Shown: positions 31,665 through 56,391, numbered from the stretch's first letter. The stretch is 64,000 nucleotides of DNA from Semisulcospira habei (GCA_036245525.1 BTPG01000001.1:224716545-224780544), one strand, 5' to 3'. Made by a program: numbers and translations. Notes: generated by a model from the sequence alone, not told the origin.

Positions 31665-31745
31665 TTAACTCATTGGAGACGCGCCGTATACGGATACGCG
31701 GCGATTCGCCGCGTATCCACATACGGCACGTCTCCAATGAGTTAA
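31665..31745. repeat. Family F palindromic element, copy F2
   Basis: Near-perfect reference copy: TTAACTCATTGGAGACGCG at left, complement at right, TTAA 31665-31668 and 31742-31745. Confidence 0.92.
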
Positions 31746-32291
31746 GGCTACTTTTTTGTCTTCTTCAAAACATACTCTGCCGTATAGGTGAATAGATTCA
31801 CGCTGGGTAAACTTTTGCGTGGATGTGACGAATTTGGCTAACGGTATCGGGAGTAGCAGCCAACGGCTTAAAGGCCCACTACTGGCATAACTATGCAAAA
31901 AAATACACTTCTGTTACAGATGGTTACGAAACGCTACACACATGTCTAGTCATTATTCGTTTAGACACAGGACAATCCACTTCAGCACACGTCGTCTTTA
32001 AATCAAGTAACTGGACAATGACTCCACTCCGTTCTATAAATACAACGCTATCAGTACGAGAAACAGCTAAAAATAGACTGACACGGTAACGGCTGTGCAA
32101 AATACATAAGTGCGATTACGCATGTGCTTTTGCTGAGTGTCCAAACTGCCGTTAAAGTTTATTAGGTGTGTTGACAAGACATAGCAAACACAAATGGTGT
32201 TGCAATGTCTTCAGATTTATGCGTAATGGTACTTTAAGTAACCTTGAGGCCAACATCGGCTCGAGGATCTTTTGCCTTCTGGAGATGTTGT

Positions 32292-32515
32292 TTTCTCTCT
32301 ACCCTTTCCCTGCCACTGTACCTACATTTTTGTTTCTGAAATCTTTCTTCATTAAACGACCAAAATCCAACACCGTCCAAGTAATATGGATACAAATTGG
32401 TCTCTAGGCAATAGGCATAGATCCACATGAGCCCTTGCAGTCGAGGGGACTCACGAGGATCTATGTCTCTCGCAGTTGGATCGCGTTCACTTTTTCTCGG
32501 CAGTGAAGGGGTTAA
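32292..32515. repeat. Family C palindromic element, copy C3
   Basis: Full-length copy; the left end CTACCCTTTCCCTGCC lacks a clear TTAA, the right TTAA is at 32512-32515. Confidence 0.85.
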
Positions 32516-32703
32516 TGGTGTTGGTCTTGGTGTGTAAGGAAATACACGGTAAAGAAAAGAAACACGCTTAGAACAGGCAAGTGTGGCAGTTTATCAACAG
32601 TGTTACACTTGACCTTTGTAAGCGTGTTCGTTTCTTTGTTGGGTATTTTTCTTTTCAGTTCATTATAATTTTATGAACTGTGTAGTAGCTGGCCATTTCA
32701 TGC

Positions 32704-32906
32704 TTAACCCATTTAGCCCTGACGCACTACAGCAGGAGATGGGTCGACCATGATAATTCAAGGGTAGTGCCAGATTAGCTTGGCGCCAAGCTAATCTGGC
32801 ACTACCCTTGAATTATCATGGTCGATCCATCTCCTGCAACTGGTGCATAGTCATTAGATACCGCCTCCCAAATTTGGGAAATACGGCCGTCGGGTTGGAT
32901 GAGTAA
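32704..32906. repeat. Family A palindromic element, copy A7
   Basis: ATAATTCAAGG subtype with a perfect stem ending in GCTTGGCGCCAAGC without a loop. Left TTAA at 32704; the right end is GTAA by point change. Confidence 0.93.
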
Positions 32907-33169
32907 ATGTTTCTTTTTTGTGTTGGGTGTTATTTGCATTTCACACGCTTAGCAGTCACCTTTTCGGTCTTGATTTTTGGCTGTATAATTTTATAGTGCT
33001 TAAAATATGTCGTTCTACTATGGGAGTGTAAATCTTTTACCCCTGTCATTGTAGCGATAGCCTTTTGTGTGGACAGCATTGATCTTCAGGTTACTGTTTT
33101 ATTGTTGTTGTTGATTTTAATTATTATTATTCGTTTCGCTTTTCTTTTTCTTTTGAGGTTGAGTATTTG

Positions 33170-33171
<2 letters not shown>

Positions 33172-33243
<72 letters not shown>

Positions 33244-33380
33244 AAGAAGAAGAAGAAGAAGATGATTATGATGATGATGATGATGATGACGATGAATATG
33301 ATGGTGATGGTGATGATGATGATGATGACGACGACGATGATGATAATAATAATTATTAATAATAATGATAGTAATAATAA
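33172..33380. repeat. (AAT)n(AAG)n(ATG)n trinucleotide tract
   Basis: Three adjoining trinucleotide runs, ending again in AAT. Confidence 0.93.
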
Positions 33381-33471
33381 TACACTTACATGAGACATGT
33401 GTAAATTATTTTTACAGAAAAATCTAAATTTATACATCTATATTTCACTACAGAGAAAATGACACATGATC

Positions 33472-33560
33472 CAACTGCAAGAGATAGATTCTGAGGACCC
33501 TCCCCCCCCCCCCCCTAGCGACTGCGGGGGCTCATGTGCATCAATGCTTCTTGCTGAAAC
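33472..33560. repeat. Family C palindromic element, core only, copy C4
   Basis: Only the inner stem (CAACTGCAAGAGATAGATTC to ATCAATGCTTCTTGC) with a C-run in the loop. It is directly followed by the family A half copy. Confidence 0.7.
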
Positions 33561-33571
33561 TAATGTGTGCC

Positions 33572-33644
33572 AATATGGCACTACCCTTGAATTATCATGC
33601 TTGATCCATCTCATGTTCTAGTGCCTCGGGGCTAAATGGGTTAA
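33572..33644. repeat. Family A element, right half, copy A8
   Basis: Right arm only, from GGCACTACCCTTGAATTATC to TTAA at 33641-33644. Confidence 0.75.
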
Positions 33645-33750
33645 TTTAAGATGTGAACAATCGAAAATATTGACAGTCTGGCACTTACAAACAGTGTATG
33701 TTAACTTTCTTTGTCTTGACACCAACAGAAGACTGTTTTCAAATGGTTTT

Positions 33751-33815
33751 AATGGTCTATGATTTTAGACCTTACGGCTCTAGGCCGGAAGGTCAAAAAT
33801 TACAGCCCTGCACAC
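33751..33815. repeat. Family D hairpin, copy D4
   Basis: Arms TGGTCTATGATTTTAGACC and GGTCAAAAATTACAGCCC around TTACGGCTCTAGGCCGGAAG. Confidence 0.75.
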
Positions 33816-33863
33816 ATTTGATCAACAAATGAATGTATGATGATGTTTTTCATGTCATAGCCT

Positions 33864-34091
33864 TTAACTCCTTCCTTGCCACTGTACTTACGCTGTACGT
33901 ACATTTTTGTTTTTAATATCTTGGTTCAATCAACGACCAAAAGCCAACACCGTCCAAAAAAATATGGACACAAATTGATCTCAGCAAGAGGCATAGATTC
34001 TCATGAGCCCCCGCATTCGCGGGAGCTCATGAGGATCTATGTCTCTTGCAGTTGGATCGTGTTGACTTTTTCTCGGCAGCGAAGGGGTTAA
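33864..34091. repeat. Family C palindromic element, copy C5
   Basis: Full-length copy with TTAA 33864-33867 and 34088-34091, core hairpin around CCCGCATTCGCGGG. Confidence 0.92.
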
Positions 34092-34475
34092 TCCGTGATA
34101 GATGACCCTGAAAGTCGTCGCATAATAAAGTTGTGGTTGTTTTCTANGTCATTTATCACACTATTTGTATCATGCTTATTCTTTTATGTGCACAGGCCTG
34201 TAATGCGGCAAAAATTTAACATGACTTCATGACAGTTGTCAATAAATCACGCATTTTTTTTTTCATTGCCCTGCATTTAATTATAGACCATCAATTTGTC
34301 TTATCAATGTTTTCGACTAAATGAAAGCAGAAGTTTACGTACAATGCACAGTTCAGCCTCAATTTATCGCGGTGCCCAGAGGTTATGCAAGCAGACAGCG
34401 TTATTCGCGATCGCTGTCTTGTAGTGCTGACAGTACGTAGTAGACTTGTGTGATGCAGAAACTAGCTTGGTGCGC

Positions 34476-34566
34476 AAAGGTCCTCCGGGACGCCGTCAGC
34501 CTTAGCTGTCCCGCGCACGGCCGTGCGCGGGACAGCTAAGGCTGACGTCGGCCCGAGGACCTCTTA
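34476..34566. repeat. Family E GC-rich hairpin, copy E5
   Basis: Perfect inner palindrome around GCGCACGGCCGTGCGC with CAGCCTTAGCTGTCC arms. A diverged, half-deleted counterpart lies at 54247-54305 in unit 2. Confidence 0.82.
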
Positions 34567-35579
34567 CTGACCGGGTATCCCCGACCGTGAGAGCCAGAGA
34601 CCTGTGCGCGTTATATCAGAAACAGGAAAAGCGTGATACTGGGGCAGACATGTATATCATTTTATTGTCAGAAGAAAATGTCTCGAAAGAGAGGTGACGA
34701 TGCAGACACCAAGTGAAATGGTTTTCTTTATGTTTTGTTTATCTGTTTGGCCTTTTACATCTTGTATCATTGATTAGAAATGCAAGTTTTAAAAAACAAA
34801 ATAAAGACTCCTTTACAATTACGATGTAAAGTTACACTGAGAGACATGAGCGTCGAAAATTAAACCTTCAAAAGCAGATAATGATGACGATGATGGTGAT
34901 AACGGCCCAAGAGGTGGATGTGTTGGTGATGGCCGTGGTGGTGAAGAAGATGCTGATGATGATGATGGTGGTCGTGCTGGCGTTGGTGGTGGTGTCGATG
35001 GTGAGTTGCAAAATAATCGTATCATGTAGTATGTAATTTGAAAGATCTCGTCGAAAAAAATCCTGTTATGTAGGTTTTAGGTGTTTATCATATTTTTGCA
35101 ATGCTTTTTGTCGCTCAGGTGAAACAGCGGCAGGGGTATAAACACGACCAAAGCATACCAGGTGACAAAAGTCACACAGAATGCACTTGAAATGAGTTCC
35201 TATATTATATGTTAATCCTGAAAACTGTAAATTGTACACGCTGCTGTAAAGTGTGACCCCACGTTTACAAAACACCGGCGACTTAATTTTTGCTTTGCGA
35301 AACCTTCACGGCCATCTATTACTGAAGTATACCTCAATAAGATTTCATACACGTTAACATAGTCTTCACTGTTGTAATTAGTTCTTCCCTAACAACGCTA
35401 GTCTGCAAGAACGCTAGGATGTCATCTGCAACAAGAGACGTCGATTATCATGAGCCTGTGCAACTTGCTTCAGTTAGTTTTGGGGGTTTAACCCATATCA
35501 TACTGAGGCTAAAAGCTTTAAATTTGTGCACTGCCATAATCAAGCTACATTATTGTACTTACATATAAGGATATAGACT

Positions 35580-35714
35580 AATGGCTTTAGTTCAAGGGTA
35601 GTGCAGAATAGCTTGGCGCCAAGAAGTGCCAAGCTATTCTGGCACTACCCTTGAACTATTAATATAGTCAAACTTATTTCACACACTGGTGTACATGAGA
35701 ATGATAAGGGTTAA
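35580..35714. repeat. Family A palindromic element, copy A9
   Basis: Mixed subtype with a well-paired stem around GCTTGGCGCCAAGAAGTGCC; the left end is truncated, the right TTAA is near 35711. Confidence 0.85.
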
Positions 35715-35719
35715 CGCCG

Positions 35720-35975
35720 AGCAGGCGACTAAGGCCCTCTCACGCCGTAGCTAGCATGAGGGTCTCCTGAGACTTAATTCTCATGCTATTGTTGGTATCA
35801 GTTCCATTAACATGAAACATAGAGTTGACTATATCGGTGAGTGTGATTCTGCGGTCAGGTGCATGAGTGGGCTTAGTCCTGCGCCAGCCACTAAGCAAGG
35901 TGCTCCGCGATAGCGGAGCACCTTTCTTAGTGGCTGGTCCAGGACTAAGCTCACTCATGCAACTGGCCCCTGATG
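35720..35975. repeat. Singleton long palindrome near GH31 copy 1 3' end
   Basis: The inner hairpin 35867-35965 pairs TGGGCTTAGTCCTG...GCCACTAAG with CTTAGTGGCTGGTCCAGGAC around GGTGCTCCGCGATAGCGGAG. Outer parts (CTAGCATGAGGGTCTCCTGA) are weaker. It is absent from the matching place in unit 2 (55073-55138), so it is younger than the duplication. Confidence 0.7.
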
Positions 35976-36077
35976 AGCCCCTTGCAAAGCTCATGCAAAT
36001 CTAGCCCTGTCCCTGGTTGGAGCTGGGCGCATTTCTACCCACCACACTCCCACAGTAAATCATCCTCTAATCACGGT

Positions 36078-48562
<12,485 letters not shown>

Positions 48563-48603
48563 GGTGTTTTAGGACACTGGATGAAAGCAAAGCACATCTT
48601 TCA

Positions 48604-48816
48604 TTAAAACATTTTACCCCAAGACCAAAATCCCAAATTTTGAAGTTACCCTCTGAAGGACTGTATGACAATTCTAGAGACAGATCGAGCGTGATAGTTC
48701 AAGGGTGGTGCCAGAATAACTTGGCGCCTATGGGCGCCAAGCTATTCTGGCAACACCCTTGAACTATCATGCCCGATCCATGTCTAGCTGTGGTGTGTCG
48801 GGGCTGAATGTGTTAA
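48604..48816. repeat. Family A palindromic element, copy A18
   Basis: ATAGTTCAAGG subtype, TTAA 48604-48607 and 48813-48816. It starts 42 bp upstream of the GH31 copy 1 start codon. Confidence 0.92.
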
Positions 48817-48871
48817 AATTCGCCACATTCACAAAGCAGACAATGTCGATTGTCCTCGTTCATGATCATCT

Positions 48872-48957
48872 TAACCCAGTCACTGCCGAGAACAACTGAA
48901 ACACCACCCATAAAATAAAATAAAATAAAATAAAATAAAATAAAATAAAATAAAATA
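48872..48957. repeat. Family C left end with (AAAAT)n
   Basis: TTAACCCAGTCACTGCCGAG is the left end of family C; the rest is replaced by an (AAAAT)n run from about 48904. Confidence 0.7.
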
Positions 48958-49033
48958 GAACGTCGGAAACCAAGGTCCCAAGCGCTGTTAAACAGTCGCG
49001 TTTATAACAGCTGGGCTGTATAGACCAATTCAG

Positions 49034-49140
49034 TGCGCACAAATCCATCGGGCAGACATCGACCCGTGGTTTGCCCGCGCACAGCTGTGAGTGGGCTAAC
49101 AGCGGCCAACGTCTACCCGACCCGAGGGTCTTTGTTCACT
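49034..49140. repeat. Family E GC-rich hairpin, copy E7
   Basis: Diverged copy: CAGTGCGCACAAATCCATCG at left, GGTCTTTGTTCACTG at right. Confidence 0.7.
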
Positions 49141-49415
49141 GAGAAAGCCTGTTCTCATGTATATTTTTCTAATCATTTCCTCATCAAAACCATATAGAAC
49201 ATTCCTCAAAGAGTATAGAGCAAATTGAACACAGAAAGTACAGTAAACTTCTGATGTAAAACATCGTCAGAAGACCCCCAGTTTTCTTTGGTATATCCGA
49301 AGTTTATTATAAGCGAAGGAATTTACGCAGAAAAGAGTGCTGCCAGGACCTCCTACTCGTGTTGTTATATGCCACTTTTGTCACAGCCGACCTTGTTACG
49401 AGCAAAGTCGGCTGT

Positions 49416-49632
49416 TTAACTCATTCAGCCCAATCACACCAGAGCAAGACATGGATCGAGCATGATAGTTCAAGGGTGGTGCCAGAATAGCTTGGCGCCC
49501 GTAGGCGCCAAGCTATTCTGGCAGCACCCTTGAACTATGATGCTCGATCTGTCTCTAGAATTAAATGCAGTCCTTCAGACAGCAACTTCACACTTTGGTG
49601 ATTTTGATCCTGGGTAGCTAGAATGACTTAAC
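49416..49632. repeat. Family A palindromic element, copy A19
   Basis: ATAGTTCAAGG subtype, TTAA 49416-49419 and 49629-49632, strong stem around CTTGGCGCCCGTAGGCGCCA. Confidence 0.9.
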
Positions 49633-49955
49633 CTAATAATTTGCATCGAAAGAGTGCTGTCGCGTCTTCTGATAACATGTTATTACTCGTATATCCAAAT
49701 TTTGTTGTTATATTGCGAAGTAGACTGTAATCTATTATAATTACGGACAAAACAGAAGTCAGTCACATCAGGTGTGCAAACCTACCTAGCCTATACAGCA
49801 TGTACATAAATAATACTCACCTCTTTGGCAAATAGCCGCAATCTAACGTTCTCACCCACACAGACACACACATCTCTCTGTATAAACACTGACCTGATAA
49901 ACAGTGCCTACGTGTGATGCGATAATGTGCGTGTATACAAAAAAAAGCGTGCCAG

Positions 49956-50029
49956 TGCGCTGGTCTGTGATTTTGGACTTTACGGCCTTTGGCCGTAAGC
50001 TAAGGTCGAAAACCACAGACCAGCACACA
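49956..50029. repeat. Family D hairpin, copy D6
   Basis: Well-paired copy: GCGCTGGTCTGTGATTTTGG and AAACCACAGACCAGCACAC. Confidence 0.82.
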
Positions 50030-50377
50030 GTTGGTGTCACTGTGGATTTCAGGGAGAGGGGGGGGGGGGGAGGTGCGCGGAAGGACAACGGTGACAAACG
50101 TTAACAGTTTGACATTTGAAGTATAACTGCAGTCGACTTCGCTTACAACAAGGTCGGCCATATGACAAAAATCGGGTATAACAACACTTTTTGACAGGTC
50201 CCGACAACACATTTTCCATACAAATTACTTCGTTTATAACAAATTTCTGATACAACAGCGAAACATCTGGGCCCGCACAGGCGATTTGGTATAATATTTG
50301 AACTTTACTGATGTATATACATACCACCGTTGATTTAGCACTGACGATCCCTGCCTGTGAAAAAGGGAGGAAAGCTG

Positions 50378-50470
50378 GGCAGCAAGAGGCATAGATCCTC
50401 ATGAGCCCCCGCAAGCCTGCGGGGGCTCATGAGGATCTTCACCTCTTGCACTTGGATTCATGTTGCTGCA
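50378..50470. repeat. Family C core hairpin, copy C13
   Basis: Perfect inner stem CATGAGCCCCCGCAAGCCTG with its complement; outer ends lost. Confidence 0.82.
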
Positions 50471-50578
50471 GAATCGAAACGGGTTTGATAAATGGGCCTA
50501 TTATGGAGGTCGGGATTGGAGGCTTCCGTTGACTGATAATGTTCTTAAGTTTCAAGAGAACGTGTATTGACAAATGTT

Positions 50579-50641
50579 TGCTGGCCTGTGGTTGTGGATC
50601 CTATGGCATGGAGCAGTAAGATCCGAATTCACAGATCAGAA
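50579..50641. repeat. Family D hairpin, copy D7
   Basis: Diverged copy around GATCCTATGGCATGGAGCAG. Confidence 0.55.
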
Positions 50642-51025
50642 GACTAATCGTGTTTGATGAAAGTATCTTAGGTTCTCATTCACCTCGCCGTAAACACGCA
50701 AACCGATAAAGAAAATCACAACAAAGAAAGGAGACACGCTTAGAAAGGACAAGTATAACATAATTTATCAAATTGGCGGGTACGTGAATCAAGAATCTAT
50801 CATTTTACTTATCCCATAAATGAGAAATTAAAACACGATTTCAAAATAGACACAAACACGCAAACCTTTGTCGAATATATTCTTAAGCTTGGAGTTCAAT
50901 TTTAGAGAAATAGTCGGTGCGAGAAACCACAGTTTGGCTTCAAACACTCACAGTACGGACTTACAACAAGATTTTTATTAATTTAAACGTGTGATTTCAA
51001 CCAATGATTATATTCAGCAGTATAT

Positions 51026-51112
51026 ACCGGCGAGCAAAAAAATTCAAGCGACATCGTTTGAATCACCGGAAATACGCCAGAGTTTCCGGTGATTCAAATG
51101 ATGTCGAATTTT
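51026..51112. repeat. Singleton perfect palindrome
   Basis: GTTTGAATCACCGGAAA pairs with TTTCCGGTGATTCAAAT around TACGCCAGAG; outer arms AATTCAAGCGACATC and GATGTCGAATT. No second copy is seen. Confidence 0.7.
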
Positions 51113-51224
51113 TGTTTTTGTTGATTTTTTTTCTTTTTCCACATCAGGATAATTATTCTCCGGAAAGAGATTATGTGAGTTAAAGAACGTGTCTAAAATA
51201 TTGAATATACGCAGAAAGATCTGT

Positions 51225-51770
51225 TAATGTGACCTGCTCCAGGATGGGCTTCAGTTGCTAAAATTCTCTAATACGACAGGGTTTCAGAATTGCCTCAAGT
51301 AAGACTTTTCTACCTTTTTTTTTCCCTCTTTTTATCACAATCCATGTACGCATAACATAAGTGTGCTACTGCCCCTTATCTCATTCATCCCGACGGTCGT
51401 ATTTCTCAAATTTGGGAGGCGTCATCTAACGACTATGCACCAGTTGCAGGGGATGGATGGACCATGATAATTCAAGGGCAGTGCCAGATTAGCTTGGCGC
51501 CGACAGGCGCCAAGCTAATCTGGTACTACCCTTGAATTATCATTGTCGACCCATCTCCTGCTGTAGTGCGTCAGGGTTGAATGGGTTGTGCACACCGGAA
51601 GAACTCCCCTGTGTAGCATAGGAAAAAGAGGAGAAAAGTCTTCGTTGTAGACCATTCAAACTTTACAGCTAACAAAAGTTACGTTAGTCCCTTTGGCCAT
51701 CATTATTGTAGAACATTCCAAGAACGTTTGTACTGGAGATATTGCATACTATAAGGCTTGATATCTTTGA
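51225..51770. repeat. Dispersed repeat, copy 3, with nested family A element
   Basis: Matches the blocks of 30340-30800. The family A element at 51376-51590 sits at nearly the same relative position as the one at 30428-30624. Confidence 0.55.
51376..51590. repeat. Family A palindromic element, copy A20
   Basis: Full-length ATAATTCAAGG subtype with strong stem; both TTAA ends mutated (TTATCTCATT left, AATGGGTTGT right). Confidence 0.9.
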
Positions 51771-51788
51771 GCAGGTCGCCTAAACTCT

Positions 51789-52035
51789 TTAACTACAGGG
51801 GCAAGGCGAACACTACACAGCTGCAAGAAACACAAACCCTCATGAGCTCCCGCAGTCGTGGGGGCTCATGAGGATTTATGTCTCTTGTTAGTCATGTGTT
51901 TATTATACATATTGTTTTTGTTATTCCTGTTTTCTTTATTTTGCGTCCCATTTACATTTGTGTCTTTCGCGCTATTGTCGGCTAGTTTGAAGTGGTTTCA
52001 GACGCGAAATTCATGATCACTGGAACAGGCCGCTT
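51789..52035. repeat. Family C-prime element, copy 3
   Basis: Begins TTAACTACAGGGGC; core CATGAGCTCCCGCAGTCGTG hairpin; right half TCTCTTGTTAGTCATGTG to TTCATGATCACTGG. It has a family C core with different flanks. Confidence 0.7.
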
Positions 52036-52183
52036 TAAAGCAGGAACACATCGTACTGTGATGCAGATTTTCAGCATATGATGCACGTCGTGAAAACGTG
52101 TTTTTCTACAATGAGTTGGAACAGAAACCCATTTCATCGTGTTATAACGAAACATTCCACTTTACTTTCTAGCGTTATCTGCA

Positions 52184-52380
52184 TTAACACATTCTACCCC
52201 AGGTCTGAAATCCGCAAACTTTAAAGTTCCCATCTGAAGGACTGTATTCCATTTCTAGAGACAGATCGAGCATGATAGATAAGGGAGCATATGGGCGCCA
52301 AGCTATTCTGGCACCACCCTTGAACTATCATGCTCCATCCATGTCTTGCTGTGGGGGTGTGTCGGGGTTGAATGAGTTAA
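52184..52380. repeat. Family A palindromic element, copy A21
   Basis: TTAA 52184-52187 and 52377-52380. The left stem lost the segment before CATATGGGCGCCAAGC; the right arm is intact. Confidence 0.85.
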
Positions 52381-52692
52381 ACAGATGAAGCTGTTGGTAT
52401 AAAGAACAAACTGGGTTAAGGTTTGTCTCCAGAAGAGCCGGTGCACTTTTAAAAAAAAAACTCTTACGTGACTGGCCCCACCACAGGGAAATGGAATTAA
52501 AGATGTTCTGCCAACAGTTTTGTGTCCCTGTGCCTGACTCCGAGCCTCAGTAGGATATGTCGAAAACTCGAAGATTTTCCGCTAGAAGTTCTTGGTCTTT
52601 GATTGGCTCCGAGCGCTAACAGTATAGGTAGCTTTCATTTGGTGGTGGTGGGGTAAGGGTGGGGGAGTCAAAGAGTTTGCAGAGTAAGTGCA

Positions 52693-52760
52693 GTCTATGC
52701 GCAAGATACATAGATTAGCATGCGCCCCCTCATGAGAATCTAGGCCTCTTGCTTAGAAAT
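52693..52760. repeat. Family C core fragment, copy C14
   Basis: Degenerate core CATAGATTAGCATGCGCC / CTCATGAGAATCTAGG. Confidence 0.55.
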
Positions 52761-53092
52761 GGTCTCACATTCACGCATTCGGATGGAGACAGCGAATTGG
52801 GTAAAGTGTTTGACTGCAACAAAATAATTTAATGCCTTGTCGCGACAGGAATTTCTATATTTAGAGGATCTGAAGTGTGTTAAATAAACTACACACAATT
52901 TTAAGCAGTATGAAATGTGACTTTTATTCACAACGTACAACCTGCGTTGTGTGACGAACGTTTGGCCTCTTGTTTGACAAGTGTTTCTCGTGAAAATGCA
53001 GAAGGGTTGTTGTCCGTTCACTTCGCAAAGAAAATCCCAACAACGAAAGAAGCACAATAGACAAGTACAAACCGTTTTATAAATTTTAATGT

Positions 53093-53119
53093 TTATTTAT
53101 TTATTTATTTATTTATTTT
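53093..53119. repeat. (TTTA)n simple repeat
   Basis: Six TTTA units followed by a G-run. Confidence 0.85.
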
Positions 53120-53331
53120 TTAGGGGGGGGTGTTAAAATCCCTTTTCTTCAAAATGGACAGATAAACAAGAATACAACTCGGCACTACTTACATCTAGGA
53201 AGTGTAACAAAATCGCATTATGCTAAAGGTCACAGTGAAGAAATGTTACGCGTCTCGCCAAAGTTCAGTAAATAGTCCATTGCACCCACGACGATCTGTA
53301 ATTCCATTTGGAAGAAAGAGTTTAACCCTTT

Positions 53332-53541
53332 CGCAGCCACTGCACGTACATTGCTGTTTCTGAAATCTTTGTTTATTCAACGACCAAAAGCCAAAAGCCG
53401 TCCAAGAAGCATGGATACAAATTGGTCTTAGCGAGAGGCATAGATCCTCATGAGCCCCCGCAATCGCGGGGGCTCATGAGTAGCTATGTCTCTTACAGTT
53501 GGATCGCGTTCGCTTTTTTCTCTCGGCAGTGAAGGCGTTAA
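53332..53541. repeat. Family C palindromic element, copy C15
   Basis: Full-length copy with TTAA 53332-53335 and 53538-53541; a good reference copy with C2 and C5. Confidence 0.93.
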
Positions 53542-53871
53542 ACCGAAAAGGTAATAAACAGTACTGAACTTGCAGCGTTGGGTTTTTTTTGGTTTTTTGT
53601 TTTCGTTAGGACTTTCTTTGCATTTTACACGGTTGTGTGTCACCTTTTTGGTCGGAGTTCGTTCACATCACGAATTTGCATCATTCATTCCCAAAACAAG
53701 CCTTGTGTTTTGTTTGTGTGTGTCTATGTATTTAAAAAAAAGAAAAAAAAAGAAGAAGTGAAACACCTTATCGAGTGACTGTTCGTGAGACACGGATACA
53801 TCGGCCCCAAATTTCTACAGACTTTCATCCCTTTCATCAAGTTGTCGTGCTATTTTCTTAATCGCTGTACA

Positions 53872-53995
53872 CGATCCAACTGCAAGAATCATAAATCCTC
53901 ATGAGCGCCGCAATTGCGAGGGCTCATGAGGATCTATGCCTCTTGTCGACATCACTTTGTAACCAAGTTCCTTTGGCGACTGAGAATCTTTGACG
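53872..53995. repeat. Family C palindromic element, copy C16
   Basis: Core GATCCAACTGCAAGAATCAT to GATCTATGCCTCTTG; outer left part missing. Confidence 0.7.
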
Positions 53996-54246
53996 CTAAA
54001 TTAATACAAATTTCAAAAACATAAACGGCATTTACAGGAATAAAACACACACACGCACAAACAACAACAACAACAACAACAACAAAAAGTCAACTAACAG
54101 TCATGCAACACATTTGCTGTACTCAGGTTATTAACATTGCCGAAAGGATGTGTGATCAAAGAAAACCTCACCGACAGTAGGAACAAGCGTTATTCACGAT
54201 CGCGTTATTGTAGTGCTGAAAGTACATAGACTTGTGTGAAGAAAAC

Positions 54247-54305
54247 CACTTGGTGTGCAAAGTTCCCCGGGCCGATGTAAGCCTTAGCTGTCCCTCGCAC
54301 GACTT
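54247..54305. repeat. Family E hairpin remnant, copy E8
   Basis: Left half of the counterpart of E5 (GGTGTGCAAAGTTCCCCGGG, CCTTAGCTGTCCCTCGCACG); the right half is deleted. Confidence 0.6.
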
Positions 54306-54402
54306 TTGCTCACCGGCTAGCCTCTACCGTGAGAGTCAGAGACATGTGCGCAGTGTATCAGATTGGTATTCTGGAGCGTGTAACACTGGCTGGCCTGTAT
54401 TT

Positions 54403-54541
<139 letters not shown>

Positions 54542-54977
54542 TTTTGAAATTGAGATGACGATAAAGACACAAACTGAAGTGGTTTTCTGTATGTTTTATT
54601 TATCTGTTTAGTCTTTTACATCTTGTTTCATTACACCATGTTAAAGCCATATAATCATATAAAGACTCATTTTACAACGATACTGTGACGTTACAGTGAA
54701 AACGAAATGTGAACATCGATAATGAAGTCCTCCAAAAGCAGATGAGCATGATCATCCTGATGATGGTGATAGAGGTGGTGAAGATATGGTGAAAATTATA
54801 ATCGATATCGTTCCAATCTGCAAGAACGCAAAAGATGTCTTCTGGAACAAGATACCTAGATTCTCAGCTCATAAACCTCTGCAGCTGCATCTGTGTCTCG
54901 TGCTATTATAGGTACCAATTCCTATGTTTCTATGTCTTTTGCGGTTATAAGGTATCAATCTCATTTGCAAGAAAGCT

Positions 54978-55070
54978 TAGCCCTTTTCCTGTCCGTAACG
55001 ACTTTTATTGAGGTGATTTCTGTAGGAATCACATCGATACTAAAAGGTCGCTACGGACAGGCAAAGGGCT
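54978..55070. repeat. Family B palindromic element, copy B11
   Basis: Well-paired variant GCCCTTTTCCTGTCCGTAAC / complement around GGTGATTTCTGTAGGAATCA. Same subfamily as B9 at 38041. Confidence 0.82.
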
Positions 55071-55193
55071 AGAGTTGACTACATCCGTGAGTGCGAAAGT
55101 CACGGACTCTGCCAGACCGCCTGCAATGGGCACATGAGAATCTGTCCGCAGGGGCGGATCAGGACGTTTGGCCTGGGGGGAGAGGGTCCGGAA

Positions 55194-55426
55194 TCATCCT
55201 ATAATCACGGTTTGTGCCACCCGCTGGAAATAAGGCAGCTCGTCAATGTCAGCCCTGTATCCCCTGAGCCACAGCGGACCCTCGTGCGTCCCTCCGCGCA
55301 GCTCGTCTTGCCAAGTTCCAGCCGGAAGATACACGTCACGCGACCTTGCCCCTCGCTCGAGCACCGGTGCCACCAGAAGGTCGTCACCAAGGAGATACTG
55401 CGATTCGCTCGTCAACGCGTCGGAAT
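55194..55426 (-). CDS. GH31 copy 2, exon 6 (C-terminus)
   Basis: Acceptor TTATACAG, phase 1 in, ends TGA at 55196-55194. It encodes SDALTSESQYLLGDDLLVAP and onward to QRVAQTVIIG. Confidence 0.92.
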
Positions 55427-56321
55427 CTGTATAAGTGAAAGGTGTAAATGTCTGTTGTGGGAATGTTCTGCGTCGGGTCAAATGTGTGCTGGTCTGTGAT
55501 TTTTAACCATGCGGCTCGAGGCCCTGACGTCCAAAATCGCAGACCAGCACACTAACACACCATTAAATGCATTCTAATCAGATTAGGTCACGTCAGGAGT
55601 AAAGAGGATTGCGTCTGTTAAATATGATTGGTGTCTGGTTTATCAGGTGCTGAATCGGTTATTAGTTTAAAGTATGACCGCTGTCACACTATGGAGCCAC
55701 CGTCACATGCATGTGACACACAATTGATCCCTTCCCAGCCAGTGGACGCAGTTCGTGTTTCTGTATCAATCTTTATTAAACCTTTGCGTGTCAGTAGCGA
55801 TTTTAGTCGCGATGATTCCGACAGGAATCATCGCGACTAAAACAACTACCGACACGCAAAGGGTTCACTTAACGCCAAATAGCCCTACCCGTCCAAGGAA
55901 CATGGACACAAAGTGGTATCAGCAGGAAGCAAAGATTCTCATAGCTCATGAGGATCTATGTCTCTTGCAGATGCATCGTCTTCAGATTTCCTCCGCAGTG
56001 CAAAAGAACCGTCAACAAAAACAAAAACAACTACAACATCAACAACAACAAAAACATCAGCAAAGTACCTGTAGGTGCAATCCACCACAGTGGTCGGACG
56101 ATGGGGTAACCGGTTCGTGTAGCATCTTGCGCTAAAGAGACGATTTTGTGTGTGTATTTACTGCGAAGCTCCGTAAACTTGCGGCATATAGACACGACTG
56201 TATCGTTGTAAACCCACGGACCGTATGAAAACTGGATGAAAGGAAGGAACGTATTGACCTACAAAGAAGCAAAATATTGATGAATTATTGTGAGAGTGTA
56301 ATAATAGGCCTACTTTGCAAT

Positions 56322-56391
<70 letters not shown>

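Larger units (their letters stand above)
31746..34380. other. Intergenic region between TLR and GH31 genes
   Basis: No gene is supported. It holds the hairpin copies listed separately, an imperfect inverted repeat at 32541-32655 (arms with AAACACGCTTA and TAAGCGTGTT) and a long trinucleotide tract. The base at 34147 is undetermined. Confidence 0.5.
48563..54170. other. Spacer between the two GH31 units
   Basis: No gene is supported. It holds many hairpins of families A, C, D and E, simple repeats and AT-rich DNA. The promoter of GH31 copy 1 should lie just above 48563, where a family A element begins within 45 bp of the ATG. Confidence 0.5.

Noticed and set aside
32541..32655. Inverted repeat with AAACACGCTTA arms as a further element family
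   Set aside because: Related words occur at 50690, 53030 and 53600 but pairing is weak and ends cannot be defined, so it was not listed as a separate family.
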